From the NCBI RefSeq assembly GCF_026262505.1, contig NC_067203.1, positions 14,334,392-14,398,391 on the forward strand: a stretch of 64,000 bases of DNA, read 5' to 3'. Source of the DNA: Trichomonas vaginalis G3 (taxonomy: Eukaryota > Parabasalia > Trichomonadida > Trichomonadidae). Made by a program: the position numbers and the translations under genes. Below are positions 8,182-18,935 of the stretch, piece by piece; positions within the stretch are counted from its first letter, which is position 1, and each line of letters opens with the position of its first letter. The notes under the pieces were generated by a model. The model had not been told where the DNA came from, searched no databases, and saw nothing but the letters and a program-made list of their open reading frames with translations.

Positions 8182-10138
8182 GAAAAAAATTAAATTTATC
8201 ACCAAAAAATATGTATTAACCAATTATCTATATCTTTTAATAGTTTTTTATTTTCCAGCTATCATTGAGGATGACTCATTAACTTTTTACCTTAGAAAAT
8301 TAGGATATAAAGCTTATATGCCAAAAAAAATGAGATAATGTCAGAAAGTTGTAAGTGCACCCTTAAGTCTTCACAAAAATGGCAAAAATTTTTTAAAAAA
8401 TTTAAAAAGATGAAAAATATGCTCTACAATGCATAAAAATATTAGTCTACCATTTTCGGAAAAATCAAGTCAAATTAAATAAATTAAATATCGGTATACA
8501 ATGTGGTATTTTTAAGTGGTCACTAAAAATTAAAAATAATGATCAATATAGTATTGATATACATCATAGAATATATATTTCAAGGGACTTTAATTTTTGT
8601 CATGTTATAGTGAAGCTTTAAATTTTCCATCAATTTTTTTAATAAGGAAGTCAATTTGGAAAATTGTTTTCACTTTAGGAGAATATAATTTTCCATTTGG
8701 AAAATTTAAAAAGTGAGACGCGCAGGATTCGAACTTTTTTAAAAGTTGATTTAAATGAATTTTAGTGTGGAATATAAGGATAATATCATATTTAAAATAA
8801 GAATATACTAGTTTAGGTGGTATTAATTTTTTCGATAAATTTGAGAGTATGTACGTTTAGGGCATGAAAAGTGTCAATTCGCTCAGCGAAAGCTGAGCTA
8901 GCTTCGTTCTCGAAAGAATAAGGAAGGAGTGAAGGAGAATGATACAGAAGTTGACACATTCATATCATTTCAACAAATTTTGATCAAATTGAAATTCAAT
9001 AAAATTCAATTCAATTCATATCCTTCAGTCAGTACATTGATATCCTTCTGCATCACAATGATAATTCGGGCATCAATAGTTCTACAACTAACTCAGAAAA
9101 AACAAGATTATTACTTCCAGCTTACAGCTTTTAAAAAGTTTCGATGATAAAAATCACTCTACTCTCGTTTATCGACATATGGTGATAGTAGGTAAACGTA
9201 TTCTTATCGATATTAATAAAAATATTTTTACTAAAATCTGAGCCAATTACAGAGTTATTCATAAAGTCGATGATAACTGTAATTACTTCATCTTTGTTTT
9301 ATATTTGAATAAACAATTTAATTTAATTTGCATAATTTTTTTTAGTTGAAAGACAGGAAACTTAGTTGAGTTTGTATTATTTTTATCGTTTAATTCATCG
9401 TATCAGTGAGTGATCCAGATATTTAAGATATTTAGAAAAAAAATTATTAATTTGATTAACAAATTTTAATCAAAATAGCAAAAATCTATTTGATAGCTGT
9501 AAACAAACAATAATTTTTATTTCAAGCAAAATCACTTATTTTCATCTAAACGTATAAAATTGTCAATTTTATGAAAATAAATTGAAAATCTCATGAAATG
9601 TAAAGGAGAGTAATATTTTTCAATTTTCTTTTTTTCTTTGTCTCAAATATTTTCTGTTGGGAATTTTCTTGTTATCAAAAAATAATTTTAATATTTGTTT
9701 ATTTCATTACATACAATAAAATTTTAAAAACTCTATTTCTTCTCAAGAAAAATTTTTCCTTCATATAAAGAAACATTTTGTTCTCCATTTGATACTGAGT
9801 CTAAATCTCGATTTTTGAATTTTCTTTTTTCCAAATTAGAAGTTTAATTCAAATTTTCAATAGTTTATATATTTTCTCAAACCGTCTCAGATTTTCTCAC
9901 TTTTTAGGGATTTTCTCTCAAAATATACAAAAATAGTAATATCAATACATGTGTCTAATATACTTTAAAACCATCGTGACAAAATTCAAAAACGAAGAGT
10001 TCTTCTCTCCAAATTTTTTTCAAAATCAAAAAAATGAGATAAAAAAGTACGTTTGGAAAATTCATTTTTAGCATTTTAGGAATTTTCTCACTTTTCTTCC
10101 AAATTGACATCCTTATTTTTAATAAAACAAAAACAAAA
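8182..10138. other. Long gene-free AT-rich region
   Basis: Nearly 2 kb without a credible gene. It holds a short dispersed repeat (about 8286-8376) that resembles 26401-26470. It also holds a small GC-richer palindrome near 8880-8900 (GCTCAGCGAAAGCTGAGC) and a tRNA-like T-loop string near 8728, without the rest of a tRNA. The remaining sequence is low-complexity T- and A-rich. Confidence 0.5.
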
Positions 10139-11091
10139 ATGGTAATAATCCAACTAAAGAATCATATGTTGGAACGGGTTCATGGTTTCAAAATGAATGA
10201 AAGCGTTATATTAACTGTAAACAATGTAGAAATACAAATAAATAAATATTTCGCTGTTGCATTTTCACAAAAGATTTACAATACTTATGTATTAGATAGC
10301 AATACACTAAAGATTGATATCGAAACAAAAGGAGATTCACAAGAAACATATGATGTGTTGAAATAAATATTACAATATAATAAAACAGAATTTGAATGCA
10401 ATGATACAATATCGAAAGATCTTTTCTACATCGGAAATAAACTCGGAATACAAGAACTGATTGATCCATATAAAACACAGGTTCTCGACAAAATGGTTCT
10501 TGACAAAAATAACTGTATTCAACTACTCGAGATTTATTTTGATATTTGTTCTGAGAGTAAAATATCAGAATGTGTTGATTTCATTTCTTCTCATTTCTAC
10601 GAGATTGATCAAAATGATCTAAAATCAATTTCGAAGAAACTCTGATTTGATATCATTCAAAGTATTTTTCATAATGATAAACTATTAATCAAAGATGAGG
10701 ATTCGATAGCAAATTTCATATTTTCTCTCGTGAACGAAAGTGAAATTTTCTCACCACTCGTTGAATGCATTCATTTCGAATTTTGCAGTGAAAAAGTCAT
10801 CAATAAAAATCTTGTCATTAGTGATGAAAACAACTATTTCAATATTATCAAATCTCTTCATGATTCTTGAGATCAAATATCTTGATGAACTGTCAAGAAA
10901 AGGAGATCAAACTTTATTTGAAGCGGTATGTGAAAAAATAGTGAATGATGATGAAATTCGTAATAATATCTTATTCGAATCATGTGAAAAAGGTAATCTT
11001 AAACTCGTTAAATCTCTTATTGAACATGGCTGCGATAAAGAAGTTAAAAACAAAAATAATCAGACTCTACTCAATTTAGCATCATCAAATG
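10139..11091 (+). pseudogene. Truncated copy of a BTB-like/ankyrin gene
   Basis: Tandem duplicate of the gene at 11440 (offset 1301 bp), with very high DNA identity over the first ~730 bp. It has an in-frame TAA near 10364, shares the TGA (10643-10645) with the other copy, and lost 65 bp near 10868 relative to it, which shifts the frame. Homology ends abruptly at 11091 after the first ankyrin repeat. The N-terminal region resembles a BTB-type interaction domain (VILTVNNVEIQINKYFAVA). This copy is clearly dead. Confidence 0.85.
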
Positions 11092-11439
11092 TAGTCATGA
11101 CAAAATTTTCTTGTAGTCAAGAAAATACGTAGACCAGGTTCATCAGGGGTTAAAAATTTTTAACTTTATATATAAAAATATTGAATTAAACCCAATTGGG
11201 CTTTATGTGCAGCCTTAAGGGTGGCTTTCGAGCAAATTATCTCTTTTTAGCTCAAGCGAGAATAATTATCATTTTGGAATTCAAGGAATATGATGTTAAT
11301 TTTAACAATTAAATTCTTCGTTTTCGTCTTAGTAAAACACCATCTCGACCACTATTTTTGGAACGACGATAGGTTCTATTTGGCCTGGCCGGGACCCATA
11401 AATATTCCAACAATTTTTTTGAATAAAACAAAAACAAAA
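11092..11439. other. Spacer between the two tandem ankyrin copies
   Basis: Unique to this position in the window. It includes a slightly GC-richer patch (GGCCTGGCCGGGACCC, around 11382-11397) that forms a short palindrome. No gene is supported. Homology with the first copy's upstream sequence starts about 25 bp before the ATG at 11440. Confidence 0.45.
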
Positions 11440-13275
11440 ATGGTAATAATCCAACTAAAGAATCATATGTTGGAACGGGTTCATGGTTTCAAAATGAATG
11501 AAAGCGTTATATTAACTGTAAACAATGTAGAAATACAAATAAATAAATATTTCGCTGTTGCAATTTCTCAAATGATTTACAATACTTATGTATTAGATAA
11601 CAACACACTAAAGATCGATATCAAAACGAAAGTAGAATCACAAGAAACATATGAAGTGTTGAAAGAGATATTACAATATAATAAAACAGAATTTGAATGC
11701 AATGATACAATATCGAAAGATCTTTTCTACATTGGAAATAAACTCGGAATACAAGAACTGATTGATCCATATAAAACACATGTTATTGACAAAATGGTTC
11801 TTGACAAAAATAACTGTATTCAACTACTCGAGATTTATTTTGATATTTGTTCTGAGAGTAAAATATCAGAATGTGTTGATTTCATTTCTTCTCATTTCTA
11901 CGAGATTGATCAAAATGATCTAAAATCAATTTCGAAGAAACTCTGATTTGATATCATTCAAAGTATTTTTCATAATGATAAACTATTAATCAAAGATGAG
12001 GATTCGATAGCAAATTTCATATTTTCTCTCGTGAACGAAAGTGAAATTTTCTCACCACTCGTTGAATGCATTCATTTCGAATTTTGCAGTGAAAAAGTCA
12101 TCAATAAAAATCTTGTTATTAGTGATGAAAACAATTACTTCAATATTATCAAATCTCTTCATGATTCATTACTTAGATCAAGAAATAACAAACACGATCA
12201 TACTCGTTATTTCATTCCACGCGATAGTCAAGACGTTTATAAATATCTTGATGAACTGTCAAGAAAAGGAGATCAAACTTTATTTGAAGCGGTATGTGAA
12301 AAAATAGTGAATGATGATGAAATTCGTAATAATATCTTATTCGAATCATGTGAAAAAGGTAATCTTAAACTCGTTAAATCTCTTATTGAACATGGCTGCG
12401 ATAAAGAAGTTAAAAACAAAAATAATCAGACTCTACTCAATTTAGCATCATCAAATGGTCATCTTGAAGTTATTAAATATCTTATCTCTGCTGGAGCTGA
12501 TAAAGAGGCAAAGGATAATGATCACAATACTCCACTCATTTATGCATCTCAAAACGGTCATCTTGAAGCTGTTAAATATCTTATCTCGGTTGGAGCTGAT
12601 AAAGAAGCAAAAGGTTATTGGGATTATACTCCACTTTTTAAGGCATCAGAAAAAGGTCATCTTGAAGTTGTTAAATATCTTATCTCTGCTGGAGCTGATA
12701 AAGAAACAAAGGGTTCATTTAAATATGCACCACTCATAATAGCTTCAGAAAAAGGTCACCTTGAAATTGTTAAATATCTTATCTCTGCTGGAGCTGATAA
12801 AGAAACAAAGGATCAATGTGATTCCACTCCACTATATCATGCATCATGGAAAGGTCATCTTGAAGTTGTTAAATATCTTATCTCTGTCGGAGCTAATAAA
12901 GAAACAAAGGATAATACTGAATCTACTCCACTCATTTGTGCATCAGAATATGGTCATCTTGAAGTTGTTAAATATCTTATCTCAGTTGGAGCTAATAAAG
13001 AAGCAAAGAATAAATATGGAGGTACTCCACTCAGTTATGCATCATGGAAAGGTCATCTTGAAATTGTTAAATATCTTATCTCTGTCGGAGCTAATAAAGA
13101 AACAAAGGATAATAAAGGAAATACTCCACTCTTTGAAGCATCATCTGCTAGTCATCTTGAAGTTGTTAAATATCTTATCTCTGCTGGAGCTAATAAAGAA
13201 GTAAAGAATAAAGAGGGGAAAAAAGCATCTGACTATGCAATTACCAATATAAAACATTATATTGAATCTTTGTGA
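11440..13275 (+). pseudogene. BTB-like/ankyrin-repeat gene interrupted by one in-frame TGA
   Basis: The first part (11440-11946) encodes a BTB/BACK-like region and ends in TGA. Beyond that single codon the same frame is open to 13275, but with no ATG near its start. The second part finishes the N-terminal domain, then has nine ankyrin repeats of 33 residues, most of the form GHLEVVKYLISAGADKEAK. The 99-bp repeat DNA is so uniform that it probably homogenises by recombination. The repeats make a protein-binding solenoid; the partner is unknown. Because the truncated copy upstream carries the same TGA, the stop predates the duplication or spread by gene conversion. Either this is a young pseudogene or the stop is read through. 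Confidence 0.8.
12349..13260 (+). repeat. Nine 99-bp ankyrin-coding tandem repeats
   Basis: Tandem 99-bp units each encode one ankyrin repeat. The string GTTAAATATCTTATCTC recurs in nearly every unit with few changes. Variation concentrates in the beta-hairpin positions between units (the ten residues after KE), as expected if the solenoid's surface changes while its core is kept. Confidence 0.9.
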
Positions 13276-13497
13276 TCTTTGTGAATGAATTTTAATTAAT
13301 CATTTATCAAAAATAGATGAAAAAATGAATAAATATTCAATTTTTGGAACTTAGTCTAAAACTAATACTAAATCGGTGATGAAATCTGGAATAGGCATCT
13401 CACGTCTGGAAAAGTGGTACTGACACATGAAGAATGTCTCAAATTATAAAGAACAAAAAAGAAACATGTTTATTTATAAAATAACAAAATAAATAAA

Positions 13498-16400
13498 TTA
13501 AATTATTCCTAATTTTGTGCAAATGTTTGTATAGTCCATATCTATTTTCGTGCACAATGTTTCGAAATCGAACAAGCTTATTATTTGCTTGAGAGTCTTG
13601 TTCTCTGTTTGTTTCAATAGACCTCTTTCTTCAGCAATTTTCTTGATGTGATATGAGTCCAAAACCATGTTTAGTTCCTGCATCACACAGAGAGCTGGAT
13701 GAAACTCTTCCGCAGAAAGGAAGAGGCAAATTGACTCTTTCTTGTCTCCTTTCTTGTAAAGGAACAAAGCCATCTTGGAAAGTATTGATTTCTTTTCTTC
13801 TTTTCCAAGTAAATAAATGAAACTCTTCGCCATATCGAGCTGACCAACTTCAATCAAATAATCAGCCGCTGCATAGTCATTTTTAATTATTCTCATGAAT
13901 AAGCTGCCATCTTCAAAACGATTTGCCAAGAAAAGAGAAGAAGCAATTGATTTCAAATGTGCAATGAATTTTTCATTTTGTAAATTCGATGAAACCAAAC
14001 AACCACTCAATGCTGCATTTTTAACAAAACCATTACTATTTGGTCCAATTGATAACAAGTAATCTGATGCCTTTTCGAAGTCATCACTAAATAAACTTGC
14101 ATTGAATTTCATTTTTTCAATTTTTTGAGAAGATTTTGTAATTTTTTCTAATAAAATCAATAAAGTTTTTGGAACTTGCAAAGTATTAGATCCGCAAGAG
14201 TATTTCAACATTACTGATAAAGGAGGATTACTCTTCATTGCATTCCTTATTTCGAAACTATCAAATCTCAAATACTCGGATTCATAATTGACAATTTTGT
14301 TTCTGTTGAAATTGTCAATTTTTGGAGGTGACAAAAATGAAATTCCTGAAGAAAGTTTTGAATAAGGCTGCCAATCCTTTAATCTTATCAATCTAGTAAC
14401 ACCATCTGTACATAGAGCTAAGACCGAATCATTGTCATATCCACAAGGAGAAGCCATCAAAACAGGAATTGGACAAATTCTAACTCTTTTGTCCAAAATA
14501 AACAATTCATTCTTTTCACTTATTCCTAAAATTACTCTTCTTTCACTTCTTTTATTTTGTTTGTCATGATTAATTTTCGTTTCTCTCAAATTTATTCTAT
14601 TTTTATCTCCATTCATCGAAGAAATTTGATCTTTATCATTAGAAATTTCTTCAACATTTTTGTCACTTTTATGATTTGTGTCACTTTTAGAAATTTTTTC
14701 ATTTTTATCATGATTTTGAGTTTTGTCACTTTTTGAATCATTTGAAATTGGTTTATTTTGGATTATTTCTTCATTTGGATTATCTGTTGTTGGTTCATCA
14801 AGATTAAGTTGGTTGTTATCATCGTTTAATGATATTGAAGATAAATTTTCGCAAGAAGAATCATCGTATTTCATTGATTCGTTACTCACAGATCTGTTTA
14901 CACCTTGTGGATAGTCTAAGTGTTGTATATAGTAAATATCTTTCATAGTTGTAACAATTCTTGTAGAATTCTGTTGTCCAATAGTAAATAAAATAATTGT
15001 TCCGTTGTCAAACGAGATACAAATGTCATTTTTATTGATAGATAATGATCTTGGAATCGCATCATTGTTGTTGATCTTAAATTTACCTGTTAGTTTTTGA
15101 AAACCGTTTTTATCGTAAGGATAAACCAAAATGTCATTGTTAGACAAAATAAACGATATCAAACCTCTTTGGCTGTCAGAATTTTCATCCAAAAAGAAGT
15201 CAATCAACGGTTTTTGTAAAATTTGAGGAATTTCTTTGTCATTTATGAACAAGCTCAATAAATCTTTCTCCCTTTGAACAGCTAAACCTCCATTTCTTGT
15301 TGCTTTGATCTTTCTGATGGTTTTAAGCCTGCTTTTGAATTCTGACACTTTACGTGTCAAAATGTCGATTTTGCCAACTGAATTTTTTGTTGCCCAGAAA
15401 ATTAGTGAATTCTGGCACATGAAAACATATTCTATTCTTTCTTTAGACACAGAATATCTCTGTATTTGATTGTCATTGAAATTTCCGGTTATGACAAAAC
15501 CGTCGGAATTTCCAAGAACGTATTTATTTTTGTAAGAATCAGAACAAGAAATAGATGAAGGAAAATAAGGTAGTAAACTAACAATGGCGTTCTTTTCGAC
15601 ATCAAACAAAGAAAAACCGAATTTATCTAAATAAATTAAAAGTTTTTTGGGAACTAAAAAATTCTGGAAAATTTTTGACATTTGTGAAGTGACATATTTT
15701 GGTTTTATCTCATTGTCAAGTGCATATTTGAGTTCTTCGTTTGCCTTGTATATGTTGATAATGCCATTCTTAAGAAGAGTTGTGAGTTTTAAGTAATCTT
15801 CTTGGTCTTGTAGAAAATTTACAAAAGATGAGCCAACTCCTCGTGTTACAATTAAAGTAATGATGCTCTGAGTATGCAAATGAAATAGACTGATCTCGTT
15901 TTCAAAGATAATGAAGATGAAATCAGGAAAATGATATGAAAATTGGGCATCAATTAGTTGATGAGTCTTAGAAAGCTCCAAGACATCGTATTTCTGCTTG
16001 GGAAGTGTTGTTGGCAAATCTGTACTATAAAAAGCTAGTTGAGATGATGAATTTGTCAATAAAATATCAACTTTTTCATTAAATTGAACAGAAAATCTAT
16101 TAAAAGGTACTGGTAAGCTTAAATCCCATTGTAAAGACATGTTTACGTAGAAGTCTGAATGTTTATTTGAAGAATGTGTTAATGATACTAAATGATTATT
16201 TGAAAATAGAGCGAAAAGCGTACTTTTAACCCATTTTAAGTCAATACATGAAGAATTTTGATTAGGAAAAACTATAGCTGAACCAAAACCGGCTCGTAAA
16301 TCAACATCCCATAAAATTATTCTGCCAGAATCATCTCCAATTGCTAAGCGTCGGGAAGAATTATGAAATTTAATCGAAGTAATGGACTTTGCTCTGAAAT

Positions 16401-16566
16401 TTGTGCTATATAATCGTTTAATTTGAGAATCTTCTATATTAAAGAAATGTATTGTAGAACCTGTTGCAAATGCAGCAAATCCGCAAGGTCCCCAATCCAT
16501 TGCATTTGAATTTTCAGGAGAAAGCTCGGATGAAAATAGAGATATCCATCCATTTTCATCCGTCAT
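13498..16566 (-). CDS. WDR11: WDR11-like WD40 protein
   Basis: A 1022-residue protein from an ATG at 16566. The N-terminus (DWGPCGFAAFATGS...) and the first WD unit (RLAIGDDSGRIILWDV) match the WDR11 pattern, as does the ITLIVTRGVGSSFVNFL stretch near 235-250. WD40-like blades fill about residues 15-560. A polar linker rich in Asp, Lys and Asn (about 565-675) separates them from a further blade and a C-terminal helical region (about 820-1000), again as in WDR11. The animal protein acts with FAM91A1 to tether AP-1 vesicles at the trans-Golgi; the same role here is inference. It is shorter than the human protein (1224 residues). Confidence 0.75.
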   Translation of the reverse strand: MTDENGWISLFSSELSPENSNAMDWGPCGFAAFATGSTIHFFNIEDSQIKRLYSTNFRAKSITSIKFHNSSRRLAIGDDSGRIILWDVDLRAGFGSAIVFPNQNSSCIDLKWVKSTLFALFSNNHLVSLTHSSNKHSDFYVNMSLQWDLSLPVPFNRFSVQFNEKVDILLTNSSSQLAFYSTDLPTTLPKQKYDVLELSKTHQLIDAQFSYHFPDFIFIIFENEISLFHLHTQSIITLIVTRGVGSSFVNFLQDQEDYLKLTTLLKNGIINIYKANEELKYALDNEIKPKYVTSQMSKIFQNFLVPKKLLIYLDKFGFSLFDVEKNAIVSLLPYFPSSISCSDSYKNKYVLGNSDGFVITGNFNDNQIQRYSVSKERIEYVFMCQNSLIFWATKNSVGKIDILTRKVSEFKSRLKTIRKIKATRNGGLAVQREKDLLSLFINDKEIPQILQKPLIDFFLDENSDSQRGLISFILSNNDILVYPYDKNGFQKLTGKFKINNNDAIPRSLSINKNDICISFDNGTIILFTIGQQNSTRIVTTMKDIYYIQHLDYPQGVNRSVSNESMKYDDSSCENLSSISLNDDNNQLNLDEPTTDNPNEEIIQNKPISNDSKSDKTQNHDKNEKISKSDTNHKSDKNVEEISNDKDQISSMNGDKNRINLRETKINHDKQNKRSERRVILGISEKNELFILDKRVRICPIPVLMASPCGYDNDSVLALCTDGVTRLIRLKDWQPYSKLSSGISFLSPPKIDNFNRNKIVNYESEYLRFDSFEIRNAMKSNPPLSVMLKYSCGSNTLQVPKTLLILLEKITKSSQKIEKMKFNASLFSDDFEKASDYLLSIGPNSNGFVKNAALSGCLVSSNLQNEKFIAHLKSIASSLFLANRFEDGSLFMRIIKNDYAAADYLIEVGQLDMAKSFIYLLGKEEKKSILSKMALFLYKKGDKKESICLFLSAEEFHPALCVMQELNMVLDSYHIKKIAEERGLLKQTENKTLKQIISLFDFETLCTKIDMDYTNICTKLGII

Positions 16567-17030
16567 AAAAAATTAGTTTTATGTAAATAAAATTTGGAAT
16601 CATTTATAAACTCACTTAATAAAACGAATTATATTTTACCAAGATTTCTCTTTGATCAAATTTTGAAAAAGTTTGATCAAGAATTGCAATAGCAATATGG
16701 TGGATAATACCTTAATCTAGTTTCTTGATTGAATGCATGATCAAAGCTTGTATAAAAAAGATAATGAATATAGCTTTTAAATAGAACTACAAACAAACAT
16801 TTACTAATATATCTAAATTAACATATAAATACAAACAAGAATGAGATGCTCAATTAAATTGAATGAGCAAATAAAAGATAAAAATTTGAAATAATAAGCA
16901 AGACTATGTCAAGCAATCGAGTAAACTTATTCGGGTATGAGGTGGTTTGATTAAAACGTGGTGTAAAACGTTAATGTGGTGATTCTAAATTTGTAAAAAA
17001 TAAATAATTTGATTCAAAAGGATTGTACAT
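16567..17030. other. Intergenic spacer
   Basis: AT-rich region upstream of the WDR11-like gene and downstream of the next minus-strand gene. No gene or structured repeat is visible. Confidence 0.5.
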
Positions 17031-17435
17031 TCATGAAAATGGTGCCAAAAAGCGAACTTTTGAAGAAGTGGGATTATTATTGTTGTTGTTATTATTATTA
17101 TTTTGATTTCTTCTACTTTGATTTGGAGTAACAAGAGGAGTTCTGTATGGGTTGATGTTGCGTCCTCTAGATCTGCCTTCACGTAAGTTTTGAGCTGTTT
17201 TAGATCTTTGCGGAATATTTGAATCTTGTTTCCAAGAAACAAGTATTTCTGGTGCCATCTGGTTGCATATTGAATTTAGAATTGCGTCTGTGTCAATTTC
17301 GATATCTTTCTTTTCAAATTTGCTTCCAAAGTTGGAAAAAAATGGAGATTTTGTTGATTCTACACAAGTATCTGCAAATGTAGACCTCCAATGGGCAGCT
17401 TCCATGATCAGATATGGATCATCGAAGACGCTCAT
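17031..17435 (-). CDS. Hypothetical small protein with poly-Asn tract
   Basis: A 134-residue protein starting MSVFDDPYLIMEAAHWRS at the ATG ending at 17435. A middle segment is acidic (KKDIEIDTDAIL). The C-terminal half is basic and Arg/Asn-rich (REGRSRGRN) and contains ten consecutive Asn encoded by an AAT/AAC microsatellite. The Arg-Gly-rich part could bind nucleic acid, but no domain is recognised. It is followed in the same orientation by the WDR11-like gene. Confidence 0.6.
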   Translation of the reverse strand: MSVFDDPYLIMEAAHWRSTFADTCVESTKSPFFSNFGSKFEKKDIEIDTDAILNSICNQMAPEILVSWKQDSNIPQRSKTAQNLREGRSRGRNINPYRTPLVTPNQSRRNQNNNNNNNNNNPTSSKVRFLAPFS

Positions 17436-17967
17436 CAAAAAAACAAAATCTTGATTTCAAAATTTTGATTGAAAGAAACAGTTTTTGAATAATTTGCATT
17501 GCATATATTTTAATATAATGCTATTAATACAAGATTTTAATTTTTATTTATGATAAAAAAATTTATTTTACTAACGTATTTTTTGCTCCCTCAAGCTTTT
17601 TACAATATTATAAGTGCAGGCAGCTGGTTTTAGGGAATTTTTTGTATTAAAGCTCTCCATTTCAAGGTAAAGATGTGAAAATAAGCCCTCCATAGTCATA
17701 TTTTTATCATTTTATTCATTCGTATTTGATTTTACTAACTATGTTGTAATGTTTGTTTTAGCAATCAGATCGTATAGACATATCTTTCATTCTAAACCAC
17801 AGTACATAGAATTAAATTTTCCATATGATTATAAAAATGTTAAAAGAATAAATTAATGAATCCGAAAGACATGTGAGAGTATGTGACGTGTTGTGATTAA
17901 TTTTAATATATAATTTAAAATCAAATTTTTATAACAATAAAGATTGCAATAAATGATTAATACATAA
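17436..17967. other. Intergenic spacer
   Basis: AT-rich spacer between two genes of the same strand. Nothing recognisable. Confidence 0.5.
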
Positions 17968-18486
17968 TTAGCTGGAGCGAATAGCTTCAACTAACTTTTG
18001 AATTGTAAATTCTGAATCAATCTTTTGTAAAATTTCAGTATCATCTGTAGTTGGTATTTCATCCATATGGTAATCCATCCATGGATATTCGTTTGAGCTA
18101 TTATTAATGTCAAAATATGAACTGAAGAAAGCTGAACCAGTATCTGAATTATTTCTTGTATCTTTTAACGATACTCGTTCTACTTTATGAAGTGCGAGTG
18201 GAGAGCTTGGTTTGTAATAAGGATCGTTGCTTGATTGTGCCGAATCATTTTCCGTATCTGTTTCGTCGTCATCTTTATCGTCAGTTTCTATGATATCGTG
18301 TGTAACGTCTTCGATTGAAATAGGATCTGGCGGAGTTTCAAGATTGAATAAAAGAGGGCTTTGATTTACATCTGGTTCGTCTTTTGTAACTTGAGATATA
18401 TCAATTAATATACTAGGAGAATTATCACCATCTTGATTATCACCATTATTATCCCAAAGATTTGCTGTTAATGGACTATCCATCAT
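17968..18486 (-). CDS. Hypothetical acidic protein
   Basis: A 172-residue protein from the ATG at 18486 (MMDSPLTANLW). The longer upstream frame is unlikely, because trichomonad leaders are short and the extra residues look like translated T-rich leader. It is strongly acidic (ETDDKDDDETDTENDS), rich in Ser and Pro, and ends in a predicted helix (FTIQKLVEAIRSS). Such a layout would suit an activation domain or a regulatory partner, but no DNA-binding part is present. No family is recognised. Confidence 0.6.
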   Translation of the reverse strand: MMDSPLTANLWDNNGDNQDGDNSPSILIDISQVTKDEPDVNQSPLLFNLETPPDPISIEDVTHDIIETDDKDDDETDTENDSAQSSNDPYYKPSSPLALHKVERVSLKDTRNNSDTGSAFFSSYFDINNSSNEYPWMDYHMDEIPTTDDTEILQKIDSEFTIQKLVEAIRSS

Positions 18487-18935
18487 GAAAAAATAGAAAA
18501 TTTGTTTAGAAAAAAAATGTATCTTTGGACCATTATAAATACACATTGAGACATAATATAATGATGGGGGCTTAGTTCAATGGGAGAATACAGGTAAAAT
18601 CTCTTATTCCCTTTTTAGCAATTCTGGAATTCTTATTCTGTGATCCTGGTTCGATTCCAAGAGTTCTTATTTTTTCCAAAAGCACGATATATGATATGTT
18701 GGCGTAATATCCAGATTGAATCTCTTACTAATCATGTTGTGCGTTTTTGGAAGACTTTATCACGTGAATTCATGGGCAACTTCATCAGGATGAATATAAT
18801 ATAACATATCATATCTAACAAACTCTAATGCAAAAAAAATGCACAAAAACGATTATTTTATATTCAATTTACTCTCAAAATGTAAAATCTTCTTCGAAAA
18901 TACCAGAAAATTAAAGAATATCTTATGTAAGAACA
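18487..18935. other. Spacer with tRNA-like relic and a small inverted repeat
   Basis: Contains the tRNA-like sequence at 18566-18667. It also contains an inverted repeat (GATATATGATATGTT near 18685 and AACATATCATATC near 18803) about 130 bp across that could be a tiny inverted-repeat element. No protein gene. Confidence 0.45.
18566..18667 (+). pseudogene. tRNA-like sequence with A- and B-box
   Basis: GGGGGCT is followed by an A-box-like TTAGTTCAATGGGAGAAT. After a longer than normal middle part comes a B-box GGTTCGATTCC (18648-18658) with a T-stem that has one mismatch. A TTATTTTTT run follows, as a Pol III stop would. The acceptor stem pairs poorly and the middle is too long for a normal anticodon arm without an intron. 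It looks like a decayed tRNA, an intron-bearing tRNA with damage, or a tRNA-derived promoter fragment. Confidence 0.35.

Noticed and set aside
8717-8745. tRNA gene suggested by a GTTCGAATCC string on the minus strand
   Set aside because: Only the T-loop matches. The T-stem does not pair, and no D-arm or acceptor partner lies upstream.
8929-9147. Open frame of 72 codons starting with GTG
   Set aside because: It has no ATG start and a composition typical of the AT-rich surroundings.
11944-11946. TGA read as an amino acid (altered genetic code or selenocysteine)
   Set aside because: Other genes here end normally in TGA, and no evidence of recoding is visible. A nonsense change in a duplicated gene is simpler.
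12349-13260. 99-bp tandem repeats as a non-coding satellite
   Set aside because: The period and the encoded sequence are exactly those of ankyrin repeats in an open frame.
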